From Nematopogon swammerdamellus (taxonomy: Eukaryota > Arthropoda > Insecta > Lepidoptera > Adelidae), in assembly GCA_946902875.1 (NCBI GenBank), contig OX336349.1, positions 15,709,891 to 15,773,890 on the forward strand: a DNA stretch of 64,000 bases, written 5' to 3'. Of the stretch, positions 11,011 to 21,764 are shown one piece after another (position 1 is the first letter of the stretch; each line of letters begins with the position of its first letter). The notes below the pieces were generated by a model. The model was given only the letters and a program-made list of their open reading frames with translations. It searched no databases and was not told the origin of the DNA. A program made the position numbers and the translations under genes.

Positions 11011-11970
11011 AATTTAATTTTATTATTATCATACATAGAGTCCAACCAACCAACGCAATATCTCATAAAACAAAGTAACTTACTCCATGACAATCCCTTA
11101 CAGATTTATTATTAGTATTTTATTTTATTTCCTTTTATAATGGTGAGACTCTGATGTTCACTTCTTAGTATTTTAGAGGTTTTCGACTATATACATGGTA
11201 CTAATCATCGACATCTATCTTCGTCTAGTTCGGTGGTACTAATTCGTTCTCGTCCTGACATTCATAAGAATATGCCAAAAAAACATATCTCTGCCCCCGT
11301 TTCTCCTTAGTTAATTAAGTTCTGATTTGTGTTTTTAATATGTACAGGAATGCTCATGAATAGTCTTACATTAGATCCTAAATTGAATATAGCGAAAATG
11401 GTATTTACGACTACACATTCTAGATTACATCTGCGGCCTGTCTGACATAGGGTATAAAATGGGTTAAAGATTTTAATTCAACTTAATTTTATAAAACATT
11501 TAACATCCCCCATAAAAAGTGTTCTAATACTAATATTTCCGACAGAAATTCTTACGATGATTGATTGATACGTAACCCTCGATCCGCGAGCATCACTCGC
11601 ACTTCGGTTTTGCCGGTGATTACTTGGACTGAACTGAACGTATCAATTGATGGATGGCTCTTTCGAAATGGTATCTTCGAGCTCATAAAGAACTATTTTG
11701 CAACACAATTTCTGATGCAAAATTGCACAACATACAATTTTCTTCTAAAATCTTAACTTATAAACTTGAACAACATCTGTGAAATATATAATATATACCT
11801 ACATATTGTGTACTCGAACAAAGTTATCTCCTAATAGGATTGGCAGAAACAACGGATCTCCACGTGCCACGTCTTGAGTTTTGGCACTCCTATGTCGCCT
11901 CTTCCAAACTGAGACTTTTTTCATAAAATAACTGTTCCCTAGTTTCGGGTACTGCGAAGTTTGTTTGTCA
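11011..11970. other. No recognisable feature
   Basis: AT-rich sequence without recognisable coding or repeat content. Confidence 0.4.
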
Positions 11971-11974
11971 ACTC

Positions 11975-12068
11975 TTCTTCGCATTGAATTTAGAACTGGC
12001 GGAATTTTCGACATGTCCAAGCGTAGGTTACCTACCTATGGATGAAATTATACAATAAACAATAAAAC
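11975..12068 (+). repeat. 93-bp dispersed repeat, copy 1
   Basis: From CTTCGCATTGAATTTAGAAC to ACAATAAACAATAAA it is essentially identical to 31375-31470. The AATAAA-rich end suggests the 3' end of a retroelement. Confidence 0.75.
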
Positions 12069-12069
12069 T

Positions 12070-14810
12070 GCCTACACTGTGGGTAGACTTGATGTAGCTT
12101 GAGCACATCTTCAAGAACGACCTATCACATCCATCACCACTCACATCGCTTCATATAATATATCTTCCGTTCGTTTTTCATCATCCAAAATGACAGATTG
12201 GCAACAGTTAAAGATCTAGTTTATATTTTTATAGGAGATTAGTAGATACAAGTACAGTGACCAGTTTACACTTCTTTCAGTTGAGTGTCATTTTATTCTT
12301 CAAGTCAAGATGGATAAGCAACGTCGCGAAAATACGAGCGATTCTGGGGGTCCTATTGTCCGATTGTCATTCACTATAAATGTACTAATTGTATCGTTTA
12401 GAAAAGTGACGGGAAGTTGAGCGTATGCACGACGTTGGTCACTAAACACAAAAATAGAAACGCATTGGATTTGATTCTCGTAGAAAGTCAAGTAAGACTA
12501 ACCACTAAAGCGACGGTTTACAATACTCTCCTAACGCACAATACAATCTGCATAACTGCATAACACAATTTAATGTCAATCGGGCTTTAATATAAATATT
12601 TTCTAGACTTCTAACAATGTTCCTAAGGTACCGGCAATTGAACGCAAAACCTTGAAACTACCTAGCGCCCGTTATCTGCGCGATCTAATTGAAAACTATG
12701 CAAAAAAACTCCAAACACCGCCACCGAAGCGAAATGTGAACGGCTCTTGGACAGCGGCCGCGAGGTCAGAGCGTGGTATCGGAATCAGATCAGGAACGCG
12801 GGGCATTCATTCAGCGTTCAACAGCTGCGCGAGCCGCCGCCGCCGCCTGCCACTCTACATGGGCTAGGGCTGATACACTACCTACACACACGACTCGACA
12901 AACAACACTCAAAACAATAATATCGTTGTCTTCTTAGGTGGGAACTTAATCTTTTTTATCAGAGTTGTGGTTCCAGCTGAATTTCTTATAATATATCCTT
13001 ACAATGAGCACTATTCGGATAAATTTCATTCCTAAGGAATCCTTAAAGGTTAGCGCTAAGGATTTCGGCATTTAAAATATCCCTAAATATTTTGTGTTTT
13101 GTTGTGTTCCGTCCTTATGTACATTCCTAAGAAAGATCCAATTTTTTTAGTACAATACTAAATCAAGGCATTGTTTTTAAATGAAATTGTAAGGTTGACT
13201 AGGTATACCATCGTAAGATCCACTGGATAAACCGAGTGTCGGTGAATTGTTTTGAAAAAAAAAATACTCCAGTTTTTTGTTAACAACATCTTTGATTCCC
13301 TCAAAAAATTTATTCTGTTAGTCTGCCTTACATACATTAATGGAATGCCAAGGTTCTTCAACGGCAATTTTTTGCAATATCAATTTGGAGCAGAGACAAA
13401 GTACGCAGCGTTTACTCTACAAAATATTCTACTGTCCCAAGTGTTACTCACTGTCGGAATATTTAGGCTGCGTAGGCCGTAGCACGTGGGAAAGAGGCTA
13501 CTTTAGTGTCTGACTTGTTTGATATTTACATTTCCGGTTTTATTCGATAATCCACCCTTCGCGAGTACTATTAATTTTTGAGAAAGACTAAATTGAAGAT
13601 GGTGCCTGGCAGTTTATTCACTTTTGAGGGTACTAAAACTTACGTAACACTATTATCAGATTCCGATTGAAAAAATAGATGGTAGGAGTACGGATGGTGC
13701 CTAGCTCAGACAAGATCGTGGTGTAATGGGTCAGCCATGTTATGAGTTATGAGGCATGTTTCCTACGAAAGTAGTCAAAATGTAGGAAAAACGCAAAATC
13801 GTCTTAAATATACTCGTAATCAACTCGTAATAATGGTCCAAGAAATTCACACAGTCATAGACTTTACTAGGCCAACTCAGTCTGTTCTCTACGGATACTA
13901 CAATAGACGCTGCTCGCATTATTTATTCCATTCAACCAATCTCTGCAGGACTCTTCGCTGAGAAACCGAACATCATTTTGTAGGTGACATTGCTCATTTG
14001 AAGACCCATTGTTTCTCAAATTCGCACCCCCACCGCTACGGTGTACAATTGTCTCCAGCGAGTGTGTTCCCCGATTCCTTCAACCTGGGAGTCTTCAAAC
14101 GTCCGTCGTATCAAAAGACTGGAAAACCCCATCTTTTAAAAAAGTTTCAATATTGCAATGTGTAAACTTAAGATCAGCCTTTGTTTTTGTCTCATCGCGG
14201 TTGCATATACCAGTGCCTGTAGATCCCCTAAACCAAAGTGCACTACCAGTAGTAGAAGTTATGATACTGGCTATTCTAACATCCCTTGATACGTGTGACA
14301 TTTCCACGTACACTAAACGTGACAAGGCTTACGATCTACCGCCTATGTTAGATTGTCCAGTCCAGTATAGAGCAAGCACCTTGGGTAACACGAGTGCACA
14401 ATTCGAAAGGGCTATAACTAGTGATTTATGGTTCCGTATATTTATTGTGACTCTTAGTAGGCTGAGGCATTTGTACGGTGTCGTAAAATTGACTAGACTC
14501 GCTGCAGTGGTATTCGCTGCGAAGGAAATTGTTGGATTAAGTGCGCACTTGGTTCTAGACGAAATCGTGTTGCTATAAAGCCAGTATGGCTTGGATTTGA
14601 ATTGAAAAACCTATATCAGCTTACCTTACTTATGTATACCTATTGCAACTTACCTGTTTTTAGAACGAGGCAAGAGCGTTCAATATCCAACTATAAATTC
14701 TAAATTCAACTGTTGGGAAACTCATGATTGTCTGCATATAACTCTCCCGTATCCTAAGGTTAGCTAGAATATAAAGCCATATAGGCATTAAACTGGCCTA
14801 TTGTGATTAA
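12070..14810. other. No recognised gene
   Basis: The longest open frame is 189 codons at 14009-14578 (+). It has no recognisable domain, no repeat and no splice-supported partner exon, so it is not called a gene. A GC-rich, CG-rich patch at about 12740-12870 contains TCATTCAGC-type initiator sequence and could be a promoter or untranslated exon. Confidence 0.3.
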
Positions 14811-14814
14811 AACT

Positions 14815-14930
14815 GCTACCTCAAAGGGAAGCACTGCTATGGCACCTAATTCACCAAGGGTTACGTACGGGCTGACATCGCGGGTGTAGAGATGATGAAG
14901 CCAACCGTGTCAGGTTCCATAAAAACATCG
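14815..14930 (+). mobile_element. SINE-A 3' fragment
   Basis: GGGAAGCACTGCTATGGCAC through GGGCTGACATCGCGG to AACCGTGTCAGGTTCCATAA is the SINE-A tail, 5'-truncated. Confidence 0.75.
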
Positions 14931-14989
14931 ATTTAATATGATCACAACAGAAATTTCTTTTAACATTATATTACGTACACGATAATATT

Positions 14990-15289
14990 GTTTTTACGTA
15001 ATCCGATATGGGTGGCCGAGCCAGATGGGCCAGAGCAAATGCTCCGACCAGCCAATACCTCCTCCGAGAAGTGTTTTCCCTTTGAATTGCTGTATAATAT
15101 ACTTAGAGGAGAACACAGCCGAGGCTGGTATGCGGCCGTCTCACATCTAGTACGGCGGTAAGAACCCAGTCGGCTACAATTTGAGCCCCACCTAGTAAGT
15201 AAGGGGCACCGGTCGACCGGATTCGAACCTCACACCTCTCACAAGAGAAGCCGACGCGACGCCCAGACAACTCGGCCACCCGCTGCGAT
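14990..15289 (-). mobile_element. SINE-B full copy
   Basis: On - the head reads GCAGCGGGTGGCCGAGTTGT (A box) and GAGGTTCGAATCCGG (B box), then a body with the same order as the copy at 5707-6122 and a short 3' A-run. It is diverged, with internal deletions. Confidence 0.8.
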
Positions 15290-15640
15290 TTTCCAATTTA
15301 ATTTACCTAATTATTTCTATAATTAATATAGACAGATATTACAAAAAATATACACCGAAAATTACAAGACTCTTCACATAAATTATTTCATTCACATCGA
15401 TGTTAAAAATACATGTTCTTTATTTAAACTTAATGCATTTTAATGCACTTCATCAGGCGACATTTTCTCTGCTAAATCGATTTGTCTATAAGTTACAGGT
15501 TTCGGTACGTGGAATGTATATTTATTCGAGAGCAGCAAAATTAACTTCTTTTGGTTAATTCGGTAGAGAAGCAACGTTATTTTGTATAGGTACCTAAAAG
15601 CTAACTAAAGTTCAATCCACGGAACGAGCTTTCTTGAGAG
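15290..15640. other. No recognisable feature
   Basis: AT-rich sequence; nothing was identified. Confidence 0.4.
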
Positions 15641-15739
15641 GGGTAGGTAGCGACCGCGAAAGATTGCTATCGCGATTCATTTCTACAATGTTTATTTTAT
15701 GGCATCCCCGGCACGGGTGCGCCCAAAAGTCCAATGGAA

Positions 15740-15990
15740 GATCAGACACAGCCAATAACACCACACGACTCCTCGCGAAACCACGGCCGAAGCGGCGCCA
15801 TGCCTGCTATAAGGCGGACAAAAAGTTTGTCGTGTAATTTATTGACCTGCCTTTTGAAGATTTCCAGGTTATGGGCATTACCTAGACAGACACAGTCATT
15901 CACCGGAAGCCCATTCCATACTTTATTTGCGTCTTTCGTAACCTTTTCGTCAACAACTGCGTTCTGTAAACTTGTGCAACGCACAGTCAC
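15740..15990 (-). mobile_element. LINE 3' ORF remnant
   Basis: On - the frame contains KVWNGLPVNDCVCLGNAHNL and EIFKRQVNKLHDK. This is the characteristic 'vWN.LP ... FKr.vnk' end of Jockey/CR1-type LINE proteins. It is 5'-truncated with no visible reverse-transcriptase core. Confidence 0.6.
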
Positions 15991-16037
15991 CAGCCTAAGC
16001 TGTGATTGCTGCGCACACTCGCTATACGTGGAAGAAG

Positions 16038-16080
16038 GAAGATATGGCTACGGAGCCAGAGGGTTCCGTAGCCATATCTT
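16038..16080. repeat. Short hairpin
   Basis: AGATATGGCTACGGA pairs with TCCGTAGCCATATCT around an ~11-nt loop. It is isolated and of unknown meaning. Confidence 0.7.
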
Positions 16081-16423
16081 GCTTAAATAACAGAGGTGTG
16101 TGAATAACGTTCTGACTTAACAGTCATACATAATACAATATTGGTGTCAACTAAGTGGGCGGACTCGCTTTGGGTCACCATGTGTTTTGTTTATATTGTT
16201 AAGTTTTTTTTTTTATATTCCTTACAATACATTTGTGACAATTAATTACTTTTTAAACGGTTTTATTTAGCTTGACTCCGTATATTTGTTTGTTTGTTTG
16301 TTACTATCTTTGTTTCAAATCTTGCGACAACTTTTTCAACTACTTCTACTGAACCGATTTTTATGAAACTTTGCACACACATTGAGTTCTCGTGACAATA
16401 CAATATTATGATAATTTCAACTT

Positions 16424-18482
16424 GGTAACGAGGGTCTGATGATGGAGTCAGGAGGAGGACAGTGGAACTCTTCAACCGTTACTAGTAACCCCCTCGAGTT
16501 TGGGCTAATATGGTTGGTTTGGACGAGTGTTCCATACTTCTACCAATACACTTGGTGACGAGGGTCTGATGATGGAGTCAGGAGGTGGACAGTGGAACTC
16601 TTCAACCGTTACTAGTAACCCTCTCGAGTTTGGGCTCATATGGTTGGTTTGGAAGAGTGTCCCATACTTCTACCAATACACTTGGTGACGAGGGTCTGAT
16701 GATGGAGTCAGGAGGTGTACAGTGGAACTCTTCAACCGTTACTAGTAACCCCCTCGAGTTTGGGCTCATTTGGTTGGTTTGGACGAGTGCCCCATACTTC
16801 TACCAATACACTTGGTGACGAGAGTCTGATGATGGAGTCAGGAGGTGTACAGTGGAACTCTTCAACCGTTACTAGTAACCCCCTCGAGTTTGGGCTCATT
16901 TGGTTGGTTTCGACCAGTGTCCCATACTTCTACCAATACACTTGGTGACGAGGGTCTGATGATGGAATCAGGAGGTGTACAGTGGAACTCTTCAACCGTT
17001 ACTAGTAACCCCCTCGAGTATGGGCTCATTTGGTTTGTTTGAACGAGTGTCCTATACTTCTACCAATACACTTGGTGACGAGGGTCTGATGTTGGAGTCA
17101 GGAGGTGGACAGTGGAACTTTTCAACCGTTACTAGTAACCCCCTCGAGTTTGGGTTCATTTGGTAAGTTTGGATGAGTGTTCCATACTTCTACCAATACA
17201 CATGGTGACGAGGGTCTGATGATGGAGTCAGGAGGTGAACAGTGGAACTCTTCAACCGTTACTAGTAACCCCCTCGAGTTTGGGCTCATTTGGTTGGTTT
17301 GGACGAGTGCCCCATACTTCTACCAATACACTTGGCGAGGGTCTGATGATGGAGTCAGGAGGTGGACAGTGGAACTCTTCAACCGTTACTAGTAACTCCC
17401 TGGAGTTTGGGCTCATATGGTTGGTTTGGACGAGTGTTCCATACTTCTACCAACACACTTGGTGACGAGGGTCTGATGATGGAGTCAGGAGGTGTACAGT
17501 GGAACTATTCAACCGTTACTAGTAACCCCCTCGAGTTTGGGCTCATTTGGTTGGTTTGGACGAGTGTCCCATACTTATACCAATACACTTGGTGACGAGA
17601 GTCTGATGATGGAGTCAGGAGGTGTACAGTGGTACTCTTCAACCGTTACTAGTAACCCCCTCGAGTTTGGGCTCATTTGGTTGGTTTGGACGAGTGTCCC
17701 ATACTTCTACCAATACACTTGGCGAGGGTCTGATGATGGAGTCAAGAGGTGGACAGTGGAACTCTTCAACCGTTACTAGTAACTCCCTGGAGTTTGGGCT
17801 CATATGGTTGGTTTGGACGAGTGCCCCATACTTCTACCATTACACTTGGTGACGAGAGTCTGATGATGGAGTCAGGAGGTGGACGGGGAACTCTTCAACC
17901 GTTACTAGTAACCCCCTCGAGTTTGGGCTCATATGCTTGGTTTGGACGAGTGTCCCATACTACTACCAATACACTTGGTGACGAGGGTCTGATGATGGAG
18001 TCAGGAGGTGTAGAGTGAAACTCTTCAACCGTTACTAGTAACCCCCTCGAGTTTGGGCTCATTTGATTGGTTTGGACGAGTGTCCCATAGTTCTACCAAT
18101 ATACTTGGTGACGAGGGTCTGATGATGGAGTCAGGAGGTGTACAGTAGAACTCTTCAACGGTTACTAGTAACCCCCTCGAGTTTGGGCTCATATGGTTGG
18201 TTTGGACGAGTGTCCCTTACTTCTACCAATACACTTGGTGACGAGGGTCTGATGATGGAGTCAGGAGGTGTACAGTGGAACTGTTCAACCGTTACTAGTA
18301 ACCCCCTCGAGTTTGGGCTCATAGGGTTGGTTAACACGAGTGTCCCTTACTTTTACCAATACACTTGGTGACGAGGGTCTGATGATGGAGTCAGGAGGTG
18401 TACAGTGGAACTCTTCAACCGTTACTAGTAACCCCCTAGAGTTTGGGCTCATTTGGTTTGTTTGGACGAGTGTCCCATACTT
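16424..18482 (+). repeat. 130-bp satellite array, ~16 units
   Basis: Units start GGTGACGAGGGTCTGATGAT and contain CCGTTACTAGTAACCCCCTC. Period is 130 bp with few substitutions. Two units, near 17333 and 17723, lack TGA (127 bp) and lie exactly three units apart, which shows block duplication. Since 130 is not a multiple of 3, the overlapping open frames (MYSGTLQPLLV...) change frame each unit and are not called coding. The array ends abruptly at a helicase fragment. Confidence 0.95.
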
Positions 18483-18790
18483 GTCGAACGCAAAAGAATG
18501 AAACAGACATACCATCTGTTCAAATTGATTTTGAAAGAGACGGCGGACACCTTATCCATCCTAAAGCCATACAGTTTCCAGCAAAGTTTAATTATGGAAC
18601 AGCTGAGAGACGGATGTTACCGATAATTTTGTCATGGGCCTCTACTGTCCATAAAATGCAGGGCAGTACTGTTGACCGTGCTGTCGTGTATTTGGGCTCC
18701 AGACTATTTGAGCAGGGTCAAGCGTATGTTGCATTGAGTCGCGTAAAGTCTTTAGAAGGGTTATGTATTGAGGAGCTTGATTGTGAGTAA
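18483..18790 (+). pseudogene. Helitron/PIF1-like helicase C-terminal fragment
   Basis: The frame contains [19 protein letters not shown] (superfamily 1B helicase motif V region) and [16 protein letters not shown] (motif VI), then stops at 18790. This is the C-terminal end of a Helitron RepHel helicase or a PIF1 relative. Everything upstream, including Walker A and B, is absent: the satellite array joins the frame directly. It is therefore a fragment of a rolling-circle transposon gene, not a working helicase. A Helitron origin is more likely than cellular PIF1 given the mobile-element surroundings. Confidence 0.8.
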
Positions 18791-18928
18791 TTAACAGGTA
18801 AGAAACCGAGTAACAAAGATGCAATCAGAGAGTTGGAAAGGATGACGAGTTTACGTAATGAATGATACGAGCCAAAAATCAAACTAAAAACGAGTAAATA
18901 AAAAAATAGGTAAAAAAACTTTTAAGTT

Positions 18929-19417
18929 AAACGGTTTTATTAAAAATAAAAAAACTAGAAAAAACAGCTGTACAAAAAACTAGAAAATAATAAGGACACA
19001 AGCCTGGGCCTTCTTAAGATTTTACGTCTGGGTAAGAAATCGTGCAATACTAGCGTGCTGTCTTCTTATGTCGGATGCCAAAGGGCACATTGTGTCGCTG
19101 CGTCAGCGGAATAAGTAATAAATTAAGACTTTTAACAGACTAATATAAAAACGTGGGGCGTATAATATGCGTAATAAATAACATGCGCCCCACGTTTTTA
19201 TATTAGTCTGTTAAAAGTCTCAATTTATTACTTATTCCGCTGACGCAGCGACACAATGTGCCCTTTGGCATCCGACATAAGAAGACAGCACGCTAGTATT
19301 GCACGATTTCTTACCCAGACGTAAAATCTTAAGAAGGCCCAGGCTTGTGTCCTTATTATTTTCTAGTTTTTTGTACAGCTGTTTTTTCTAGTTTTTTTAT
19401 TTTTAATAAAACCGTTT
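18929..19417. repeat. Near-perfect 489-bp palindrome
   Basis: The left arm 18929-19160 and right arm 19186-19417 are reverse complements with very few differences (for example TTAATTTATTACTT against TCAATTTATTACTT) around a 25-nt AT-rich loop. The inner ends are ACGTGGGGCG and CGCCCCACGT. It lies 138 bp downstream of the helicase stop codon. No ORF is present. Confidence 0.95.
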
Positions 19418-19614
19418 TTTATTTCTTAATATGGGTATATTAAGGTAGGGTTACAATCATAGCCCCCGAAACAAAAAATGTTTTGTACGCTAACTAGGGA
19501 TGCAATAGTTCGACCACCTAGAAATATGTCTAGGGTCTAGGCTCTAGTATTGGAATTTCCTTTGATCAAATCTGAAGCCCTCCCCCCGATTTTTTAAATA
19601 AAATACTCGTAGTT
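19418..19614. other. No recognisable feature
   Basis: AT-rich; nothing was identified. Confidence 0.35.
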
Positions 19615-19770
19615 CCTGTGTCGTACGTACAGCGGAAATATGGAATGAAATGGTATTCCGGTGTGTTCTCTACTGCCTATAAGCCGGGGCTCTTCAAAAG
19701 GCCTGTCAATAAATTAGACGACGACCCGCCTAGAGTCCGCCTAATAGCTGACGTGGTGCTTGGCTGTGCG
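19615..19770 (+). mobile_element. LINE 3' ORF remnant
   Basis: The frame reads VFSTAYKPGLFKRPVNKLDD, the terminal FKR.VNK segment of a LINE ORF, followed by frame breaks. Confidence 0.5.
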
Positions 19771-20029
19771 TGCTTTCACAGAGTGGTGCTATTGGTTATT
19801 TTTCATGAAAACTAGTATGGGTGCCTGTGTCGCGGTCTCGCGGTATCAGAGGTACCCGAAACAGTCAAATCCTCGCGTACCACGCTCGGCGAGACACCAT
19901 ACCAGCAGATTTGCGGAGCTTGTTAATACGAAGTTTGTACATCGGAATAAACATTACTAGAGGACGCGCTTCGAAGAAAGTATCAAATAATTAAGTCGCC
20001 ATAACTGATGAAAGAAAGTGACTAAATGA

Positions 20030-20212
20030 CAGGTCGGTCGAAGCGGCCGTTTAAATAGTTCGTGTTTTCCGTCCAGTTCAGTGTAGCCGACAAGCACGAC
20101 CAAACAGAAGCTTCTGACATGGCACCTAGTTCACTAAGGTGTTATGGGCTGACATCACGGGCGTTGTAAGTGACAGAGAAATCGTGACAGATTCAATAAA
20201 AAAAAAAAAATT
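20030..20212 (+). mobile_element. SINE-A fragment
   Basis: GGTCGGTCGAAGCGGC through TTCGTGTTTTCCGTCCAGTT and ATGGGCTGACATCACGGGC, ending in an A-run, is a 5'-truncated and diverged SINE-A. Confidence 0.8.
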
Positions 20213-20254
20213 GGTATGAAACAGGTTAGCGTGGCGCGGACAGCCGAGCAGCGG

Positions 20255-20295
20255 TATAAAGGGAACGGAGTTTGCGGCGTGCAGGCAGACTCTGC
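20255..20295 (+). promoter_or_regulatory. Possible TATA core promoter
   Basis: TATAAA at 20255 is followed about 30 bp later by GCAGACT (20284), and the surroundings (20220-20580) are CG-rich, unlike the flanks. It could start transcription of the Spätzle-family gene, whose first recognised coding exon is 4.5 kb downstream, or belong to nothing. No transcript evidence is available. Confidence 0.25.
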
Positions 20296-20921
20296 GTGAA
20301 GCAGCTATTTCGGCGGGCTGATCGTGTCGTGATCGACTAACGCAGGTGCGGCTGGATAGCTTCAACTCGTTGGAACGTGGCGCGCCGTCAGAGTGCACTG
20401 TCTTGTTGGAAGTACATATATCTGTATATCCGTAGTGTCGTCCAAAACTCAACGCTTCGTCGTACTGTCGAGGTCTAGTTTCGCAACTTGTCTCTCGTCG
20501 GTTCTCGGCTGCCAGGTGGTTATATAACATACAATGTCATTGCGGTTCTCGATAGTGTCGCTACCTGACTGAGCTTCTTTGAATGTGAGAACCGGTATTC
20601 GATTTGTCGTTGTAAGCATAATCCCTAAGCTTTGGATTGGGAATGGTTATTGCCTTTCTTCTAGAGTATTTTCGAGCAGAATTGGCACATATTTTCATAG
20701 CTTCACGTTTTCGGTTTAGTCAATTGTGAATATTTCAGCCACTCAAATAATTACTTGCGCACAGTCCCATGAATATTTCTACTAGGTTCTTTGTATTATA
20801 CCCATATGCTTTATTAAACCCGCTGAGCTTCTGTGCTGGATTTCGAAGCTTCAGCAATAGCCAGGTGGAGGTGCCAGTTCGGTTTGTAGGATTAAAGTAA
20901 CTGGGGGAAAGAAAGGCAACT

Positions 20922-21152
20922 TACAACCCGTCGGAAATATCTGCGGACCTGACCGAATGACGTCATACAAACTGCAGGGTCAGCAAACAAATTAAACGGA
21001 ACACATTTTATTGTAATATCTTTTTATACCTACTTTCATTTAAAAAACTGAATTCTACATCCTACATCCCAGAAAATAAAAACTATAATAATAATCTCAA
21101 AATTTGCATTCCAGCGAGGTCTGCAGATATTTCCGACGGGTTGTACCTACCA
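20922..21152. mobile_element. MITE with ~26-bp inverted ends
   Basis: TACAACCCGTCGGAAATATC at the left end is mirrored by GATATTTCCGACGGGTTGTA at the right end. The interior is AT-rich with no ORF. No clear target duplication was seen. Confidence 0.75.
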
Positions 21153-21354
21153 CAATTTCAAGACATGTAGATTGTAGTGGAAAATATATTCCCCGGAAGC
21201 CCATTCCACATATTTGCAGTCAAGTTTGCGGCTTAGTGCATTGATCATGTCTGCATCAGAATCGTCTTATCGCCAGCGACTTTTACTTGAGTAATATCCG
21301 TAGCGGAGTGGGCGGAAAATCAGGCCACACACTGACCTTTGAGAAACAATGGAG

Positions 21355-21430
21355 TGGCTCGAACTAATGTCAGGCGAGAGAGAGTGAGAGCGAGATAGAA
21401 AGAGTGAGCGAGAGAGAAAGAGAGAGTGAC
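21355..21430 (+). repeat. GA-rich low-complexity tract
   Basis: This is a run of GAGAGA and GAGCGAGA units. Simple repeat. Confidence 0.8.
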
Positions 21431-21764
21431 CTTGCATCTTCACGCTGCTTCGTTTCGCGGTACATAGTACTCTCGTTCTTGTCGGTAAGATTAATTTGTA
21501 CGTAGGTACCCTGACCTGACTCTGACATGCTTGTTTTGTTGACTACATCATCGGCTGATTGTATTATGTTACACTAGCTGAGCAGACACAAATTCTAAAA
21601 AACCTGATAGGTGTGAACATTTTGAAGTTGTTTACACACAGAGGGTTCCGGAGTCATTTCATACTTGTGCAACACCGCTGCAAGTGCTTCCTCGCGTCGC
21701 ACCTCGCATCCCGCGGGAGACGCTCTTCTACTCTCAGAGAATGCGATTTTTTTTATAATTTTGA

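Noticed and set aside
14009..14578. 189-codon open frame
   Set aside because: No recognisable family, biased composition or exon partners; length is possible by chance in 64 kb.
16585..18018. Series of ~77-codon frames in the 130-bp array
   Set aside because: Period 130 is not a multiple of three, so each frame dies in the next unit; no start context, splice sites or domain.
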